DNA of 32,528 nt. It comes from an uncultured OM182 clade bacterium. Lineage in GTDB: Bacteria; Pseudomonadota; Gammaproteobacteria; Pseudomonadales; Azotimanducaceae. The notes below the pieces were generated by a model. The model saw only the letters and a program-made list of their open reading frames with translations. It had not been told where the DNA came from and searched no databases. The translations under genes and the position numbers were made by a program. Positions 8,631-17,605 of the stretch are shown piece by piece. Position 1 is the first letter of the stretch. Each line of letters begins with the position of its first letter. The stretch lies in NCBI GenBank assembly GCA_905182025.1, contig CAJJAA010000031.1, positions 1-32,528 on the forward strand, in the 5' to 3' direction.

Positions 8631-10325
8631 CTAAAGCGCATCTTCAATTTTCAGCGTATCGCGTAGTTCGCGTTTGAGAAATTTGCCATTCGCATTTCTG
8701 GGTAACGACTCCGTTAGCATCCAAATGTAGCGAGGCACCTTAGGCTTCGACATGTTGGCCAAAGCATGCGCTCTGATTGCGTCTGCGGTAAGGCCGCTGC
8801 CGTCTTTCGTGACAATGGCTACGCCGACTTCTTCGCCCAATCGGTCATCTTCGACGCCAAAGACACTGCACTCTGCGACACCTTCTTGGTCAAAAATGAC
8901 AGATTCAACTTCGGCACAGTAGATGTTTTCACCGCCACGAAGCACCATGTCTTTTACCCGGTCAACAATGAAAATAAATCCATGTTCATCAATCCGAGCA
9001 ACGTCGCCAGTATGTAGCCAACCGTTGGTAATGCTCTCTTCGGTTGCTTGCTCACGATTAAGGTAGCCTTTAATCACAGGCGCGCCTTTGACAAGCAATT
9101 CACCGACTTGTCCTTGAGGCACATCATTGCCGTTAGCATCGATGCATTTGGCAGAGAAATTCGGCATGGCAGGTCCGCAGCTATCAGGTTTGTCGAGAAA
9201 AAAGTCACCGCTGATCGATGTGATAATGCCGCAGGTTTCCGTCATGCCGTAGCCGGTGCTAGGACGTGCAGTTTTTACTGCCTTGTCTATTTTCGCAACC
9301 AGGTCCGGCTGTAACTGTGCGCCACCACCACCGACAGACAAGAGCGTGCTTGTGTCATATTTGTCGAAGTCGGGATGGCCGATCAATTCTCGCGACATGA
9401 CCGGAACACCGGTCATATTCGTAATTTTTTCAATTTCGATGATTTTCAGCGCTTCCTCTGCATCCCAACGGTACATATGAACAAGCTTGCCGCCTGTCAG
9501 GGTTGTGCCGTGTGTGAGGCAATTGTTTGCCGTCACGTGAAACAGTGGTGTTGTTACAAGCGCAGAACCAATTGGCGCGTCTGCCGGATCAGGTAGTGCA
9601 ACGCCGTTGTGAATCGCGGTTGCTGCACCGAATGCGGCACCTGCAAATGCGAGGTTCATAATGTTGTTTACGCAACCTCGGTGGGTCAGTTGAGCGCCTT
9701 TAGGGCGACCCGTTGTGCCAGATGTATAGAAAATGCACGCATCCGTATCTGGGTCGAAACTGGCGTCCGGTAGCTCGGATGCGGTGTTGGTCATGACGCT
9801 GAAAGGCTGTACATCTTCGCCATCATTGGTGCGCACGCCTACAACAGGCATTTCGGCAAAGTCAGCGCGTATTTCATTGAATCGGTCGAGTCTTTCCTGA
9901 TCGCAGATTAGAAGCTTGGGTGTCGAATCATCTAGCGCAAACCGCATCTCCTCACCGATCCACCAGGCATTCATGCCAACAACAGTAATGCCTTGTGAAA
10001 CAGCGGCCCAATAGCATAGTAGCCATTCAGGGTAGTTTCGTAGTGCCAATGCAACACGATCTCCGCTAGTGATGCCCTGCGTCTTGAACCAGGCAGCAAT
10101 GGCCGCAACATCGCGATGTGCGTCAGCGTAGGTCCAGCGCTCGTCCTGATAGACAAGATAGTCTCGATCAGCAAATTGTGCCGATGCTTGCCATACCTCG
10201 CGTAGGCTGGGCGGTGCATTGGCATAAGCTTTGATGGTCTCGCCCCGCACTTTTATCTCAGTGATCTCGAATTGTTCGCCGGGACTAATCAGACTGTCCC
10301 ATGTTTCTCTTAGGGCTTTGTACAT
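8631..10325 (-). CDS. AMP-forming acyl-CoA synthetase
   Basis: A 564-residue ANL-superfamily enzyme that activates a carboxylic acid to its CoA thioester using ATP. The phosphate-binding loop is YTSGTTGRPKGAQLTHRG (~200-217). STGYGMTETCG is the A5 motif. GWLHTGDVARIDEHGFIFI is the A7 region, and DRVKDMVLRGGENI the hinge. PRNANGKFLKREL near the C-terminus holds the catalytic Lys. The sequence style is that of FadD-like enzymes of fatty, branched or cyclic acids; the exact substrate cannot be told. ATG at 10325 follows GGAG ten bases upstream on the minus strand. It is divergent from the CoA-transferase run, with 103 bases between the two starts for both promoters. Confidence 0.93.
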   Translation of the reverse strand: MYKALRETWDSLISPGEQFEITEIKVRGETIKAYANAPPSLREVWQASAQFADRDYLVYQDERWTYADAHRDVAAIAAWFKTQGITSGDRVALALRNYPEWLLCYWAAVSQGITVVGMNAWWIGEEMRFALDDSTPKLLICDQERLDRFNEIRADFAEMPVVGVRTNDGEDVQPFSVMTNTASELPDASFDPDTDACIFYTSGTTGRPKGAQLTHRGCVNNIMNLAFAGAAFGAATAIHNGVALPDPADAPIGSALVTTPLFHVTANNCLTHGTTLTGGKLVHMYRWDAEEALKIIEIEKITNMTGVPVMSRELIGHPDFDKYDTSTLLSVGGGGAQLQPDLVAKIDKAVKTARPSTGYGMTETCGIITSISGDFFLDKPDSCGPAMPNFSAKCIDANGNDVPQGQVGELLVKGAPVIKGYLNREQATEESITNGWLHTGDVARIDEHGFIFIVDRVKDMVLRGGENIYCAEVESVIFDQEGVAECSVFGVEDDRLGEEVGVAIVTKDGSGLTADAIRAHALANMSKPKVPRYIWMLTESLPRNANGKFLKRELRDTLKIEDAL

Positions 10326-10428
10326 CTTTGGGTAACTCCAGTACTTCAGAATTGAATGTTGTTATTATTAATACTCGCTAAGATATGAACTCTTGGCCTT
10401 TGATGCAAATTAAATAGGTTTGGATGAT

Positions 10429-11610
10429 ATGTTGGAAGATCTAAAAGTGATTGATGCAGCATCCTATGTTGCAGGTCCGGCAGCCGCGACAATCATGGGA
10501 GATTTTGGCGCGGATGTCACTAAGGTCGAACCTGTGACTGGCGATAGTTATCGTGGTCTGGCATCTCGATACCGCACAGACTACAACTGGCTGCTGACTT
10601 CTCGAAATAAAAAGTCTCTAGCGCTCGACCTTTCAACCGAACAAGGCCGTCAAGTTATGCTGTCACTTGTCGATAAGGCGGACGTCTTGTTGGTTAATTT
10701 TAACAGTGATCAGCTGCGAAAATACCAACTGGATTACGAGACTCTGAAGAAAAGAAATCCGCGTTTAGTCCTGGGGCAACTGACAGGTTATGGTATTCGT
10801 GGTCCTGAAGCGAACCGCCGGTCATTTGATATCGCAGGCTGGTGGGCGAGATCAGGCATTCTGGACATGATGAAGCCAAAAGGTGGCATGCCGCCTAACG
10901 GCGTGGGTGGTGTCGGAGATCACGCCAGTGCGATGTCCTTATTTGGTGCGGTCATGTTGGCCTTGTACCGTCGAGAAAACACGGGAGAGGGTGCGCACGT
11001 CACAACATCGCTTGCTGCTAACGGCGCATGGTCGAACGGGATGCACCTGCAAGCGGCAATCGCCGGCTTCGATCTGAGCGAAATACTGGAAACAAAAGGT
11101 TATCGATCGCCGTTTATTGTTTCTTATCAAACAAGAGATAATCGATACATTGTGCTGGTAGGTCCAAGCCCAGCAAGAGAGTGGCCAAGAGTTGCCAGCG
11201 CATTGGGCCATCCCGAATGGATTGACGATGATCGTTTTCCGGATGCGAAGGCCGTAATGAGCCAGAGTGATTTGGTGAAGTCGTTGTTCTCAGACGCATT
11301 TGCCACGCAGACGTTAGAGTTCTGGACTAAAGCACTTGATGCGCAAGAAGTGACCTATAGCGTGATTGAGAAATTGAAAGACGTGCTTGAAGATGCGCAA
11401 TTGATCGAGAATGAGATTATTATCAAAACAGAATCTACCGATCCGGATTATCAGTGGACAGTGGGCAGTCCGATTACGGTAGAAGGTCACACCAAGACGA
11501 CGCCATCGACAGCGCCGAGGCTTGGTCAGGATTCTCGGGCGGTGTTGGCGTGTAATGGATACAGTGAAGAAGAAATCGACCGATTAATGTCGCTTGGAAT
11601 TATCGCCTAG
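10429..11610 (+). CDS. CaiB/BaiF (class III) CoA-transferase
   Basis: A 393-residue class III CoA-transferase, which moves CoA between carboxylic acids. The N-terminal LEDLKVIDAASYVAGPAAATIMGDFGAD-type segment (Rossmann-like start) and the TKVEP motif are typical. The GVGDHASAMSL segment (~165-175) contains the Asp expected to be the catalytic residue. Length is normal for the family. ATG 10429 is preferred because MLEDLKVIDAAS matches the usual N-terminus; an in-frame TTG at 10420 would add three residues, and no strong ribosome site decides. First gene of a + strand run with the lipid synthase 48 bases downstream. Substrate unknown; carnitine-, formyl- or bile-acid-type annotations would be guesses. 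Confidence 0.92.
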   Translation: MLEDLKVIDAASYVAGPAAATIMGDFGADVTKVEPVTGDSYRGLASRYRTDYNWLLTSRNKKSLALDLSTEQGRQVMLSLVDKADVLLVNFNSDQLRKYQLDYETLKKRNPRLVLGQLTGYGIRGPEANRRSFDIAGWWARSGILDMMKPKGGMPPNGVGGVGDHASAMSLFGAVMLALYRRENTGEGAHVTTSLAANGAWSNGMHLQAAIAGFDLSEILETKGYRSPFIVSYQTRDNRYIVLVGPSPAREWPRVASALGHPEWIDDDRFPDAKAVMSQSDLVKSLFSDAFATQTLEFWTKALDAQEVTYSVIEKLKDVLEDAQLIENEIIIKTESTDPDYQWTVGSPITVEGHTKTTPSTAPRLGQDSRAVLACNGYSEEEIDRLMSLGIIA

Positions 11611-11658
11611 CAGACAAACGTTATTGAATACGAAGGACTCACTTCAAGGAGACGCCAC

Positions 11659-13077
11659 ATGGAACAATTGTCAGGTCAGGATGCATCGTTCCTTTATTCG
11701 GAGACCGCAAGAAGTCCAATGCATATTGGGGCATTGGCGATCTATGATCCTGCCACAACACAAGGTGGCAAGCAGCGTTTTAAGGACATTTTGGCATTTA
11801 TAGAAGATCGCTTGGACCTGGCGAAAACCTTTCGCCGCAAGCTGGTTAAGGTGCCATTTAATCTTGATCATCCCTATTGGGTCGAGGACAAAGATTTCGA
11901 CCTTGAATATCACGTCAGACACATTCGCTTACCTGAACCTGGTGATTGGCGACAGCTTTGTATACTAAGCTCACGCCTGCATGCTCGACCGTTGGATCTA
12001 ACTAAACCGCTTTGGGAGATGACGGTAATAGAAGGATTGGATTCTGTGCCGGGTTTGCCCGAAGGGAGTTACGCAATACTTTCTAAATTCCATCATGCCT
12101 GCGTTGATGGCGTTTCGGGTGCAGACATTACCGAGGCCATCCATAGTCTTGTGCCAAATCCACCGAAGCCTGATGCGCCAGAAAAAGCCTGGAGAGGGGA
12201 AAATGATCCGAACCCTTTCGAATTAGTCACACGCGGTCAATTTAACAATCTTACGCAACCTTATCGATTTGCCGAAGTGATGGCGCGGGCGGTTCCTGCG
12301 ATGGGTCGATTCCAAAAAGGATTGCTGGAGAAGAAGTTTGAAGTCAATGCTGTTATTCCAAGAACACGTTTCAATGGTGTTGTCTCAAGTCATCGGGTTG
12401 TCGAAGGACGTAGCTTTGAACTTGATGAAATCAAGAAGATAAAGTCGCTTGTTGAAGGGGCTACTGTTAACGATGCTGTTCTAACAATTGTCGGTGGGGC
12501 ATTAAGGAAATACCTCGAGAGCAAGAGAGAGGCGATCGGAGATTCATTGGTTGCGATGGCACCTATTTCAGTCAGGAGCGAAGAGGGCAAAAATGCGGGT
12601 GGCAATCAGGTTGCTGCAATGACCGTCAAGCTCGGTAACGACATCGCAGATCCACTGCAGAGACTGGCCTTCGTTCATCATTCAGCCTCCTCCTCGAAAG
12701 AAATGACGAATGCGGTGGGTGCAAAATTGATGACCGACTTTAGTCAGTTTATTCCAGCAACGACCGCGGCCTTGGCAACGCGTCTATATACCGAGTTTGG
12801 CATGGCCGAGAATGTTGCTCCTGCGTTTAACTGTGTTGTGACAAATGTACCTGGCCCACAATTTCCACTTTATTCAGCCGGGGCTCGACTGGTAACACAA
12901 TATGGCTTGGGGCCCATCCAAGATAGTATGGGATTAATATTCCCTGTTTTCAGTTATTGTGGAAACATCACTATTACAGTTAATGCCTGTCGAAAAATGA
13001 TGCCAGACCCAGAGTTTTTTGCCGCTTGTTTGCAGGAGAGTTACGACGAATTGGCTCAGATGACAAAGCCGGGTTAA
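11659..13077 (+). CDS. Wax ester synthase/diacylglycerol acyltransferase (WS/DGAT)
   Basis: A 472-residue acyltransferase that joins an acyl-CoA to a fatty alcohol (wax ester) or diacylglycerol (triacylglycerol) for storage lipid. The catalytic HHxxxDG motif is HHACVDG at residues 145-151. Other family marks are EQLSGQDASFLYSE at the N-terminus, the KPLWEM (PLW) motif, and CVVTNVPGPQFPLY near the C-terminus. AAGGAG at 11646-11651 supports ATG 11659. Bacterial enzymes of this family are typical of Acinetobacter, Marinobacter, Alcanivorax and actinobacteria. Its place between a CoA-transferase and beta-oxidation-like genes suits a lipid storage role. Relative wax ester versus triacylglycerol preference cannot be read from sequence. 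Confidence 0.96.
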   Translation: MEQLSGQDASFLYSETARSPMHIGALAIYDPATTQGGKQRFKDILAFIEDRLDLAKTFRRKLVKVPFNLDHPYWVEDKDFDLEYHVRHIRLPEPGDWRQLCILSSRLHARPLDLTKPLWEMTVIEGLDSVPGLPEGSYAILSKFHHACVDGVSGADITEAIHSLVPNPPKPDAPEKAWRGENDPNPFELVTRGQFNNLTQPYRFAEVMARAVPAMGRFQKGLLEKKFEVNAVIPRTRFNGVVSSHRVVEGRSFELDEIKKIKSLVEGATVNDAVLTIVGGALRKYLESKREAIGDSLVAMAPISVRSEEGKNAGGNQVAAMTVKLGNDIADPLQRLAFVHHSASSSKEMTNAVGAKLMTDFSQFIPATTAALATRLYTEFGMAENVAPAFNCVVTNVPGPQFPLYSAGARLVTQYGLGPIQDSMGLIFPVFSYCGNITITVNACRKMMPDPEFFAACLQESYDELAQMTKPG

Positions 13078-13224
13078 AAAGGCTTTTCACCCTATGAAAG
13101 AAATCAGCAATAGGGTTCAATTGCTAGGTGGCATATAAAGTACAGTTATCTGATAGATTAAATGCATTACAACGAACATGAAGAAGTAAATACTAAACTT
13201 TAAATACTAGATAGTAGGGCAGAA

Positions 13225-14244
13225 ATGATCGACGGTATCAAAAACGAAAATGTAACAAATTGGCTTTCCGGCGCAATCCCGGAACTTGCTCTCCCGCTTA
13301 ATTTCTCACTGATCACTGGGGGACATTCGAATTTGACCTTCAAATGTGAAGACCAAAATGGCGCGCCTTATGTGCTCAGGCGGCCGCCGCTGGGTCATGT
13401 GCTAGAAAGTGCGCATGACATGGGTCGTGAACATAGAATTATCTCAGCGCTACAGAGTTCCTCGGTACCTGTGCCGCGAACGATAGGTCTTTGTAAGGAT
13501 ATTGATGTCAACGACGCGCCTTTTTACGTCATGGACTACGTTGAGGGTACGGTGCTGAATACGACAGTTGAAAGCCAAGCATTAACAATGGATGAACGGC
13601 GCTCAATAGGGCTTCATGTCATCAACATACTAGCCAATCTGCATATGGAGGACGTTGATAAAGTCGGCTTGGGTGATCTTGGTCGTAAAGAAGCCTATCT
13701 CGAACGTCAGTTGAAACGCTGGAACAAGCAATGGGACGCGACCAAAACCCATCCTATTCCTGAAATGGAAGAAAGCGCACGGCTATTAGCTGAGAAAATG
13801 CCAGAGCAGGTTGGTGCAACGATTGTTCATGGCGACTACCGTCTCGGTAATATGATGGTGCGGGATGGCTCAGTTAAGGCAATTCTAGATTGGGAATTGT
13901 GCACTTTAGGCGATCCGTTGGCTGACGTCGGTTACTTGCTCAATAATTGGGTCTCATCAGATGATGTTGCAGAGGCCGATTTTGATACTGCTCCGCCTAC
14001 CGCTGTCGGCGGATTCCCAAGCAGGGATGAACTTTGTGATATCTATAGTGAAAAGACCGGTAGAGACCTTGCTAATATCAATTATTACAGGGCATTTTCA
14101 CATTGGCGTTTAGCCGCAATCGGTCAAGGTGTCTATAAGCGTTATCTTGTTGGAGCGATGGGTGAAGGTCACGATGTTGACCTTGATAAGCACAAACAAG
14201 GCGTGTCAGATAGAGCCAATGCTGCATTGGAGCTGTTAATTTAG
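13225..14244 (+). CDS. APH-family phosphotransferase (ACAD10/11 kinase-like)
   Basis: A 339-residue aminoglycoside-phosphotransferase-fold kinase. The catalytic loop is VHGDYRLGNMMV with His202, Asp204 and Asn209. The metal-binding Asp is D222 in LDWELCTLGDPLADVGYL. The N-terminal GGHSNLTFKC segment is the glycine-rich nucleotide loop, and the LRRPPLGHVL block is typical of the acyl-CoA dehydrogenase-linked kinase domain (ACAD10/11 type). Those enzymes act on 4-hydroxy acids or their CoA esters in lipid breakdown, so a similar role is likely here but not shown. Antibiotic resistance is unlikely given the neighbours. Only two bases separate its stop codon from the next start, so the two genes are probably translated together. 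Confidence 0.9.
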   Translation: MIDGIKNENVTNWLSGAIPELALPLNFSLITGGHSNLTFKCEDQNGAPYVLRRPPLGHVLESAHDMGREHRIISALQSSSVPVPRTIGLCKDIDVNDAPFYVMDYVEGTVLNTTVESQALTMDERRSIGLHVINILANLHMEDVDKVGLGDLGRKEAYLERQLKRWNKQWDATKTHPIPEMEESARLLAEKMPEQVGATIVHGDYRLGNMMVRDGSVKAILDWELCTLGDPLADVGYLLNNWVSSDDVAEADFDTAPPTAVGGFPSRDELCDIYSEKTGRDLANINYYRAFSHWRLAAIGQGVYKRYLVGAMGEGHDVDLDKHKQGVSDRANAALELLI

Positions 14245-14246
14245 TT

Positions 14247-14912
14247 ATGCCCATTACAACGTCGATACGTGACAAAGTCGCACATGTGCACTTTGATGAC
14301 GGTGGTCTTAATATTATTACGCCGGTAATTGCGACGGAGTTTCTGCAGGTCGTAGAAGCGATTGATGCAAATCAAGCTGTCGAGTGTCTATTGATTGAAG
14401 GTAATGGGCGCTCTTTCTCAGCTGGGCTAGATGACAAAGTCATTCGCGCTGGAGGAGAGCAGGCGGCGCAATTACTGCTCGACACAGGCAAATTGTTGCG
14501 CACACTTTATCGTTCTAGGCTTAGGGTTGTCAGCCTATGTGCAGGACATGCGACGGCGGCAGGTGCAATGCTATTACTGGTTTCTGATCATAGAGTTGGT
14601 GTTAAGGGAAGTGGTCGGATCGGCTTTACTGAAGTTGCTCATGGCATTGTGCTGCAAGAGTTGGCTGTTTTGTTAGCACAGGACCGTTTGAATCAAAAAG
14701 AGCAATTTGCTGCTACGGTTTTATCAAAACTTTATTCGCACACTGAATCTAAAGAAGCGGGTTTCATAGACGTGGTCTTCGACCAGTTTAAGGAAGCGCG
14801 ATATTCTGCGCAGCAGGCAGCACTGCAATTAGCTCAGCTTGATAGTGTCGCGTACCACGAAACGCTTTTAGAGGTGCGTAAAAAAACGTTAGCCGTCTTT
14901 GATGAATTGTGA
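14247..14912 (+). CDS. Enoyl-CoA hydratase/isomerase family protein
   Basis: A 221-residue crotonase-fold protein, shorter than the usual ~260. The oxyanion-hole regions are GNGRSFSAGLD (~52-62) and CAGHATAAGAMLLLVSDHRVG (~97-117). The two Glu residues used by classical hydratases are not clearly present: the second-loop segment is GRIGFTEVAHGI, with one Glu. The precise reaction (hydratase, isomerase or hydrolase) is therefore open. It starts two bases after the kinase gene and probably shares its transcript. A role in acyl-CoA breakdown is the natural reading. Confidence 0.88.
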   Translation: MPITTSIRDKVAHVHFDDGGLNIITPVIATEFLQVVEAIDANQAVECLLIEGNGRSFSAGLDDKVIRAGGEQAAQLLLDTGKLLRTLYRSRLRVVSLCAGHATAAGAMLLLVSDHRVGVKGSGRIGFTEVAHGIVLQELAVLLAQDRLNQKEQFAATVLSKLYSHTESKEAGFIDVVFDQFKEARYSAQQAALQLAQLDSVAYHETLLEVRKKTLAVFDEL

Positions 14913-15048
14913 CGGTTTGTCTGGTGCATTTTTTAGATATTGATATGATATCGGATTATGAGTATTTATATACAGACTAAATTGAACAGATACAGCCTAA
15001 TCGATAAAAACTAAACTGATACAACTCCATTGATACAGCGAGTCCTCA

Positions 15049-16073
15049 ATGACCTTCCAAGAAATCACCAGTCATAAATTTTCCACGACCCGCCACAGCA
15101 CAAATTATCTAGCCTGTGGCGCGGTCGATGGCCCGTTAATTATTTTTACGCATGGCTGGCCAGAGCTTTCGTTGAGCTGGCGGCATCAACTGCCATTTTT
15201 TGCTGCCCTAGGTTTTCGGGCTATTGCGCCTGATATGCGAGGTTATGGTGACTCGTCAATCTACACTGAACATTCGAATACGCTGTTGAATGTGCCACGC
15301 AGGACATGGTTGAGCTGCACGATGCGCTGGGAGGTGCCAAGGCGATTTGGGTTGGCCATGACTGGGGTAGTCCAATTGCCTGGGCGATGGCGGCACATCA
15401 TCCAGAGCGTTGTCAGGCAATAGCCTCATTGTGTGTGCCCTACGCTGCCATCGATAAGGGCTTAGCGCCACTCATAGAATTGGTGGACCGGGATATCTAT
15501 CCGCAGGATGAGTTCCCCCTTGGTCAGTGGGAATATTTTGGATTTTACGAAGAAAATTTTGAAAAAGCGACAGCCCAAATGGATGCCAATGCGAGGAATA
15601 TGGCGCAATTGATATTTCGCCAGGGAGGCCCGGACGGGCAGGGCTTACCATCAGGTACGGCGATGGTACGAAAAGAAAACGGTTGGTTTGGCGGTCTCCC
15701 AGAAGCGCCAGAGGTGCCGCGTGATGACACCGTGATCACATCTGAAGATCTCGAGGTTTATGCGAATGCACTGCATAAAAACGGATTTTTTGGTCCTAAT
15801 TCTTGGTATATGAATCATCAGGCAAATGCCCGCTTCTTTCAGACCTTGCCTAATGCAGGTAAGTTAGATGTGCCGGCTTTGTTTATCCATGGTCGTTACG
15901 ATTATACCTGTGCAACGATTGATTCCAGATTGGCCGACCCTATGCGATTACTTTGCTCGAATCTAACGGAAGCGGTGATTGATTCGGGTCATTGGATGGC
16001 GCAGGAGAAACCCACTGAGGTGAACCGGGAAATAACTAAGTGGTTGTTCCAAGTTGTGCCAGACGTTTTTTAG
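15049..16073 (+). pseudogene. Soluble-type alpha/beta epoxide hydrolase, one frameshift
   Basis: An alpha/beta hydrolase of the epoxide hydrolase branch, which opens epoxides to diols. The first frame from ATG 15049 gives FTHGWPELSLSWRHQLPFF (oxyanion HGWP), DMRGYGDSS and TLLN. From about 15291 the protein continues in another frame (TQDMVELHDALGG), consistent with one lost base near 15291-15294. The second part carries the nucleophile elbow GHDWGSP with its Asp, and DSGHWMAQEKPTEVN with the catalytic His. Joined, it would be about 340 residues, the normal size. Both parts are well conserved, so a sequence error is likelier than decay. A haloalkane dehalogenase is possible, but HGWP with a GHDWGSP elbow fits epoxide hydrolase better. 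The ABM-domain gene follows after 64 bases. Confidence 0.88.
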
Positions 16074-16137
16074 AGATTAGCCGCCAAGGCATGGATGCCG
16101 AGGGCAACAGTGTTGTAACACAGGGAGTTGTAAATAA

Positions 16138-16437
16138 ATGATACTTGAAGTCGCTATGTTAAATGTTAAGCCGGGCACGCAAGAACAGTTTGAGGTTAAC
16201 TTCGGTGAGGCTCAAAGTATTATTGAATCGATGCATGGCTACGTTTCCCATCAGTTGCAGCGATGTATAGAAGACGCCAGCAGATATATCCTGTTCGTTA
16301 ATTGGCAGACGCTGGAAGATCATACTGTAGGTTTTCGTGAATCTAAAGAATACGATCTGTGGCGAAGCCTACTACATGAATTTTACGACCCCTTTCCGGA
16401 AGTGCTGCACTATCAATCTGTCTACCAAAACCCCTAA
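16138..16437 (+). CDS. ABM-domain (antibiotic biosynthesis monooxygenase-like) protein
   Basis: A 99-residue single-domain protein of the dimeric alpha-beta barrel ABM superfamily. The pattern is a first strand MILEVAMLNVKPG, a helix with the EQFEVNFGEAQSII stretch, HGYVSHQLQRC as second strand and RYILFVNWQTLEDH as third, ending in an aromatic-rich tail. Members include small cofactor-free oxygenases and haem-degrading proteins, and many have no known role. GGGAG upstream of ATG 16138 supports the start. It follows the epoxide hydrolase on the same strand and may be co-transcribed with it, then meets a convergent gene after 58 bases. Confidence 0.85.
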   Translation: MILEVAMLNVKPGTQEQFEVNFGEAQSIIESMHGYVSHQLQRCIEDASRYILFVNWQTLEDHTVGFRESKEYDLWRSLLHEFYDPFPEVLHYQSVYQNP

Positions 16438-16495
16438 CGAGAGATTGCCGATATAGGCTTGATCCTATAGCTCGATGCAACAAAACCTGTGCGGC

Positions 16496-17329
16496 TTAAT
16501 GAACGGTCGCGCTACTGCTTTGCATCGCCAGCAGGCGCTTGCTTGCCAGTTGCTTTAAGTTGGCATCGTCGCTGTCTTGCAAGAGGTTGGTGTAGGTCAG
16601 TTGTGCAAGCGGGAGATTTCCTTGCATCTCGTATACAGCACCGAGTTGAATCAAAAACTCTTGTTGGTCGGGTTTAAGTAGCATCTGTCTTTCAATACAA
16701 CTCTTACTTCTGTCCCAGGACTTTTCTTGCCAAAATATTTTTTTCAAATTGTCCAAAACTCGAATGAGGATATCTTTGTTATCAGCTATTTCTAGGTACT
16801 GAGGTTTCAAAATTGCATTGGGACCGGCGAGTTGTTTTAGCAATGTGTCGCAATCAGGCTCGCTCAATACCCTGCCTGAAAACGGGTCAACGATGAGTTC
16901 GTTAGGCTTGTCTCCGTATTTGACAAGGAAGTGGCCGGGAAAATTGATGCCACTGACCGGAATATTTAATCGACTGCCCAAAGCGATATGAACAAGTGCA
17001 AGGGTGATGGGGATACCGGTGCGGGTTTCGAGCACTCGGTTCAGATAGCTATTGTCTAGATCGTAGAAGTCTTTTTCATTTCCGCCGAAACCTTCTTCGC
17101 TATGAATAAACTCGATCAAACTTGAGATTGATATGCCCAGTGTGGTGTTCGTATCATAGGAATGCTCGAATCGATCGGCAAGTTCATCGAAATGTTTAAT
17201 AAACTCCGGAATATCGAAGGAAGGCTGTGTTTCAGCCGCTATCACTAAAGCTGCCTCTTCCAACTTGATATCGCCGTCTTGCAGACACGCGATCGATTCA
17301 AACTTCTGTCGCAACTCTGCTTTGTTCAT
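16496..17329 (-). CDS. SirB1-like transglutaminase-fold / tetratricopeptide protein
   Basis: A 277-residue protein of the SirB1 family: an N-terminal transglutaminase-like domain (~35-180) followed by a short helical repeat region. Family marks are LIEFIHSEEGFGGNEKDFYD (~72-91), the LNRVLETRTGIPITLALVH block (~95-113), NFPGHFLVKYG (~129-139) and VDPFSGRVLSE (~147-157). These proteins are common in gammaproteobacteria next to prfA/prmC; that context is absent here. The usual catalytic Cys is not present in the visible block, so enzyme activity is doubtful. The start ATG 17329 has GAAGATAG weakly upstream. Convergent with the ABM gene. Confidence 0.88.
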   Translation of the reverse strand: MNKAELRQKFESIACLQDGDIKLEEAALVIAAETQPSFDIPEFIKHFDELADRFEHSYDTNTTLGISISSLIEFIHSEEGFGGNEKDFYDLDNSYLNRVLETRTGIPITLALVHIALGSRLNIPVSGINFPGHFLVKYGDKPNELIVDPFSGRVLSEPDCDTLLKQLAGPNAILKPQYLEIADNKDILIRVLDNLKKIFWQEKSWDRSKSCIERQMLLKPDQQEFLIQLGAVYEMQGNLPLAQLTYTNLLQDSDDANLKQLASKRLLAMQSSSATVH

Positions 17330-17605
17330 TCAACTATCTTCATAGGACTTGTTCACTTCACTTGTTTTGAGTGGGTGTGGTTAATCTATATGTGCTGTTC
17401 ATACGCCCTTGGTTAGAGCCATGGTGTAAATGATCTAATCATCTTTACAAGGATAATGTTGATATGCAATCCTGCAAAGAGCGCAGCTGTGAAAGCATTC
17501 ACTCAAATGCACTCGGTCATTCGCTTCAAATCGTAAGTTCAGCAACCGTAACATTAACCAGTCACCAATAACTACGATAGCAGTTACAACAACAGGACCT
17601 AGACA

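Noticed and set aside
13225-14244. Aminoglycoside resistance gene
   Set aside because: The fold is right, but the LRRPPLGHVL context, the partner crotonase and the lipid neighbourhood fit the ACAD10/11-type metabolic kinase.
14986-15048. Imperfect GATACA-like direct repeats before the epoxide hydrolase as an operator
   Set aside because: The units are short, unevenly spaced and AT-rich, and are not better than chance by eye.
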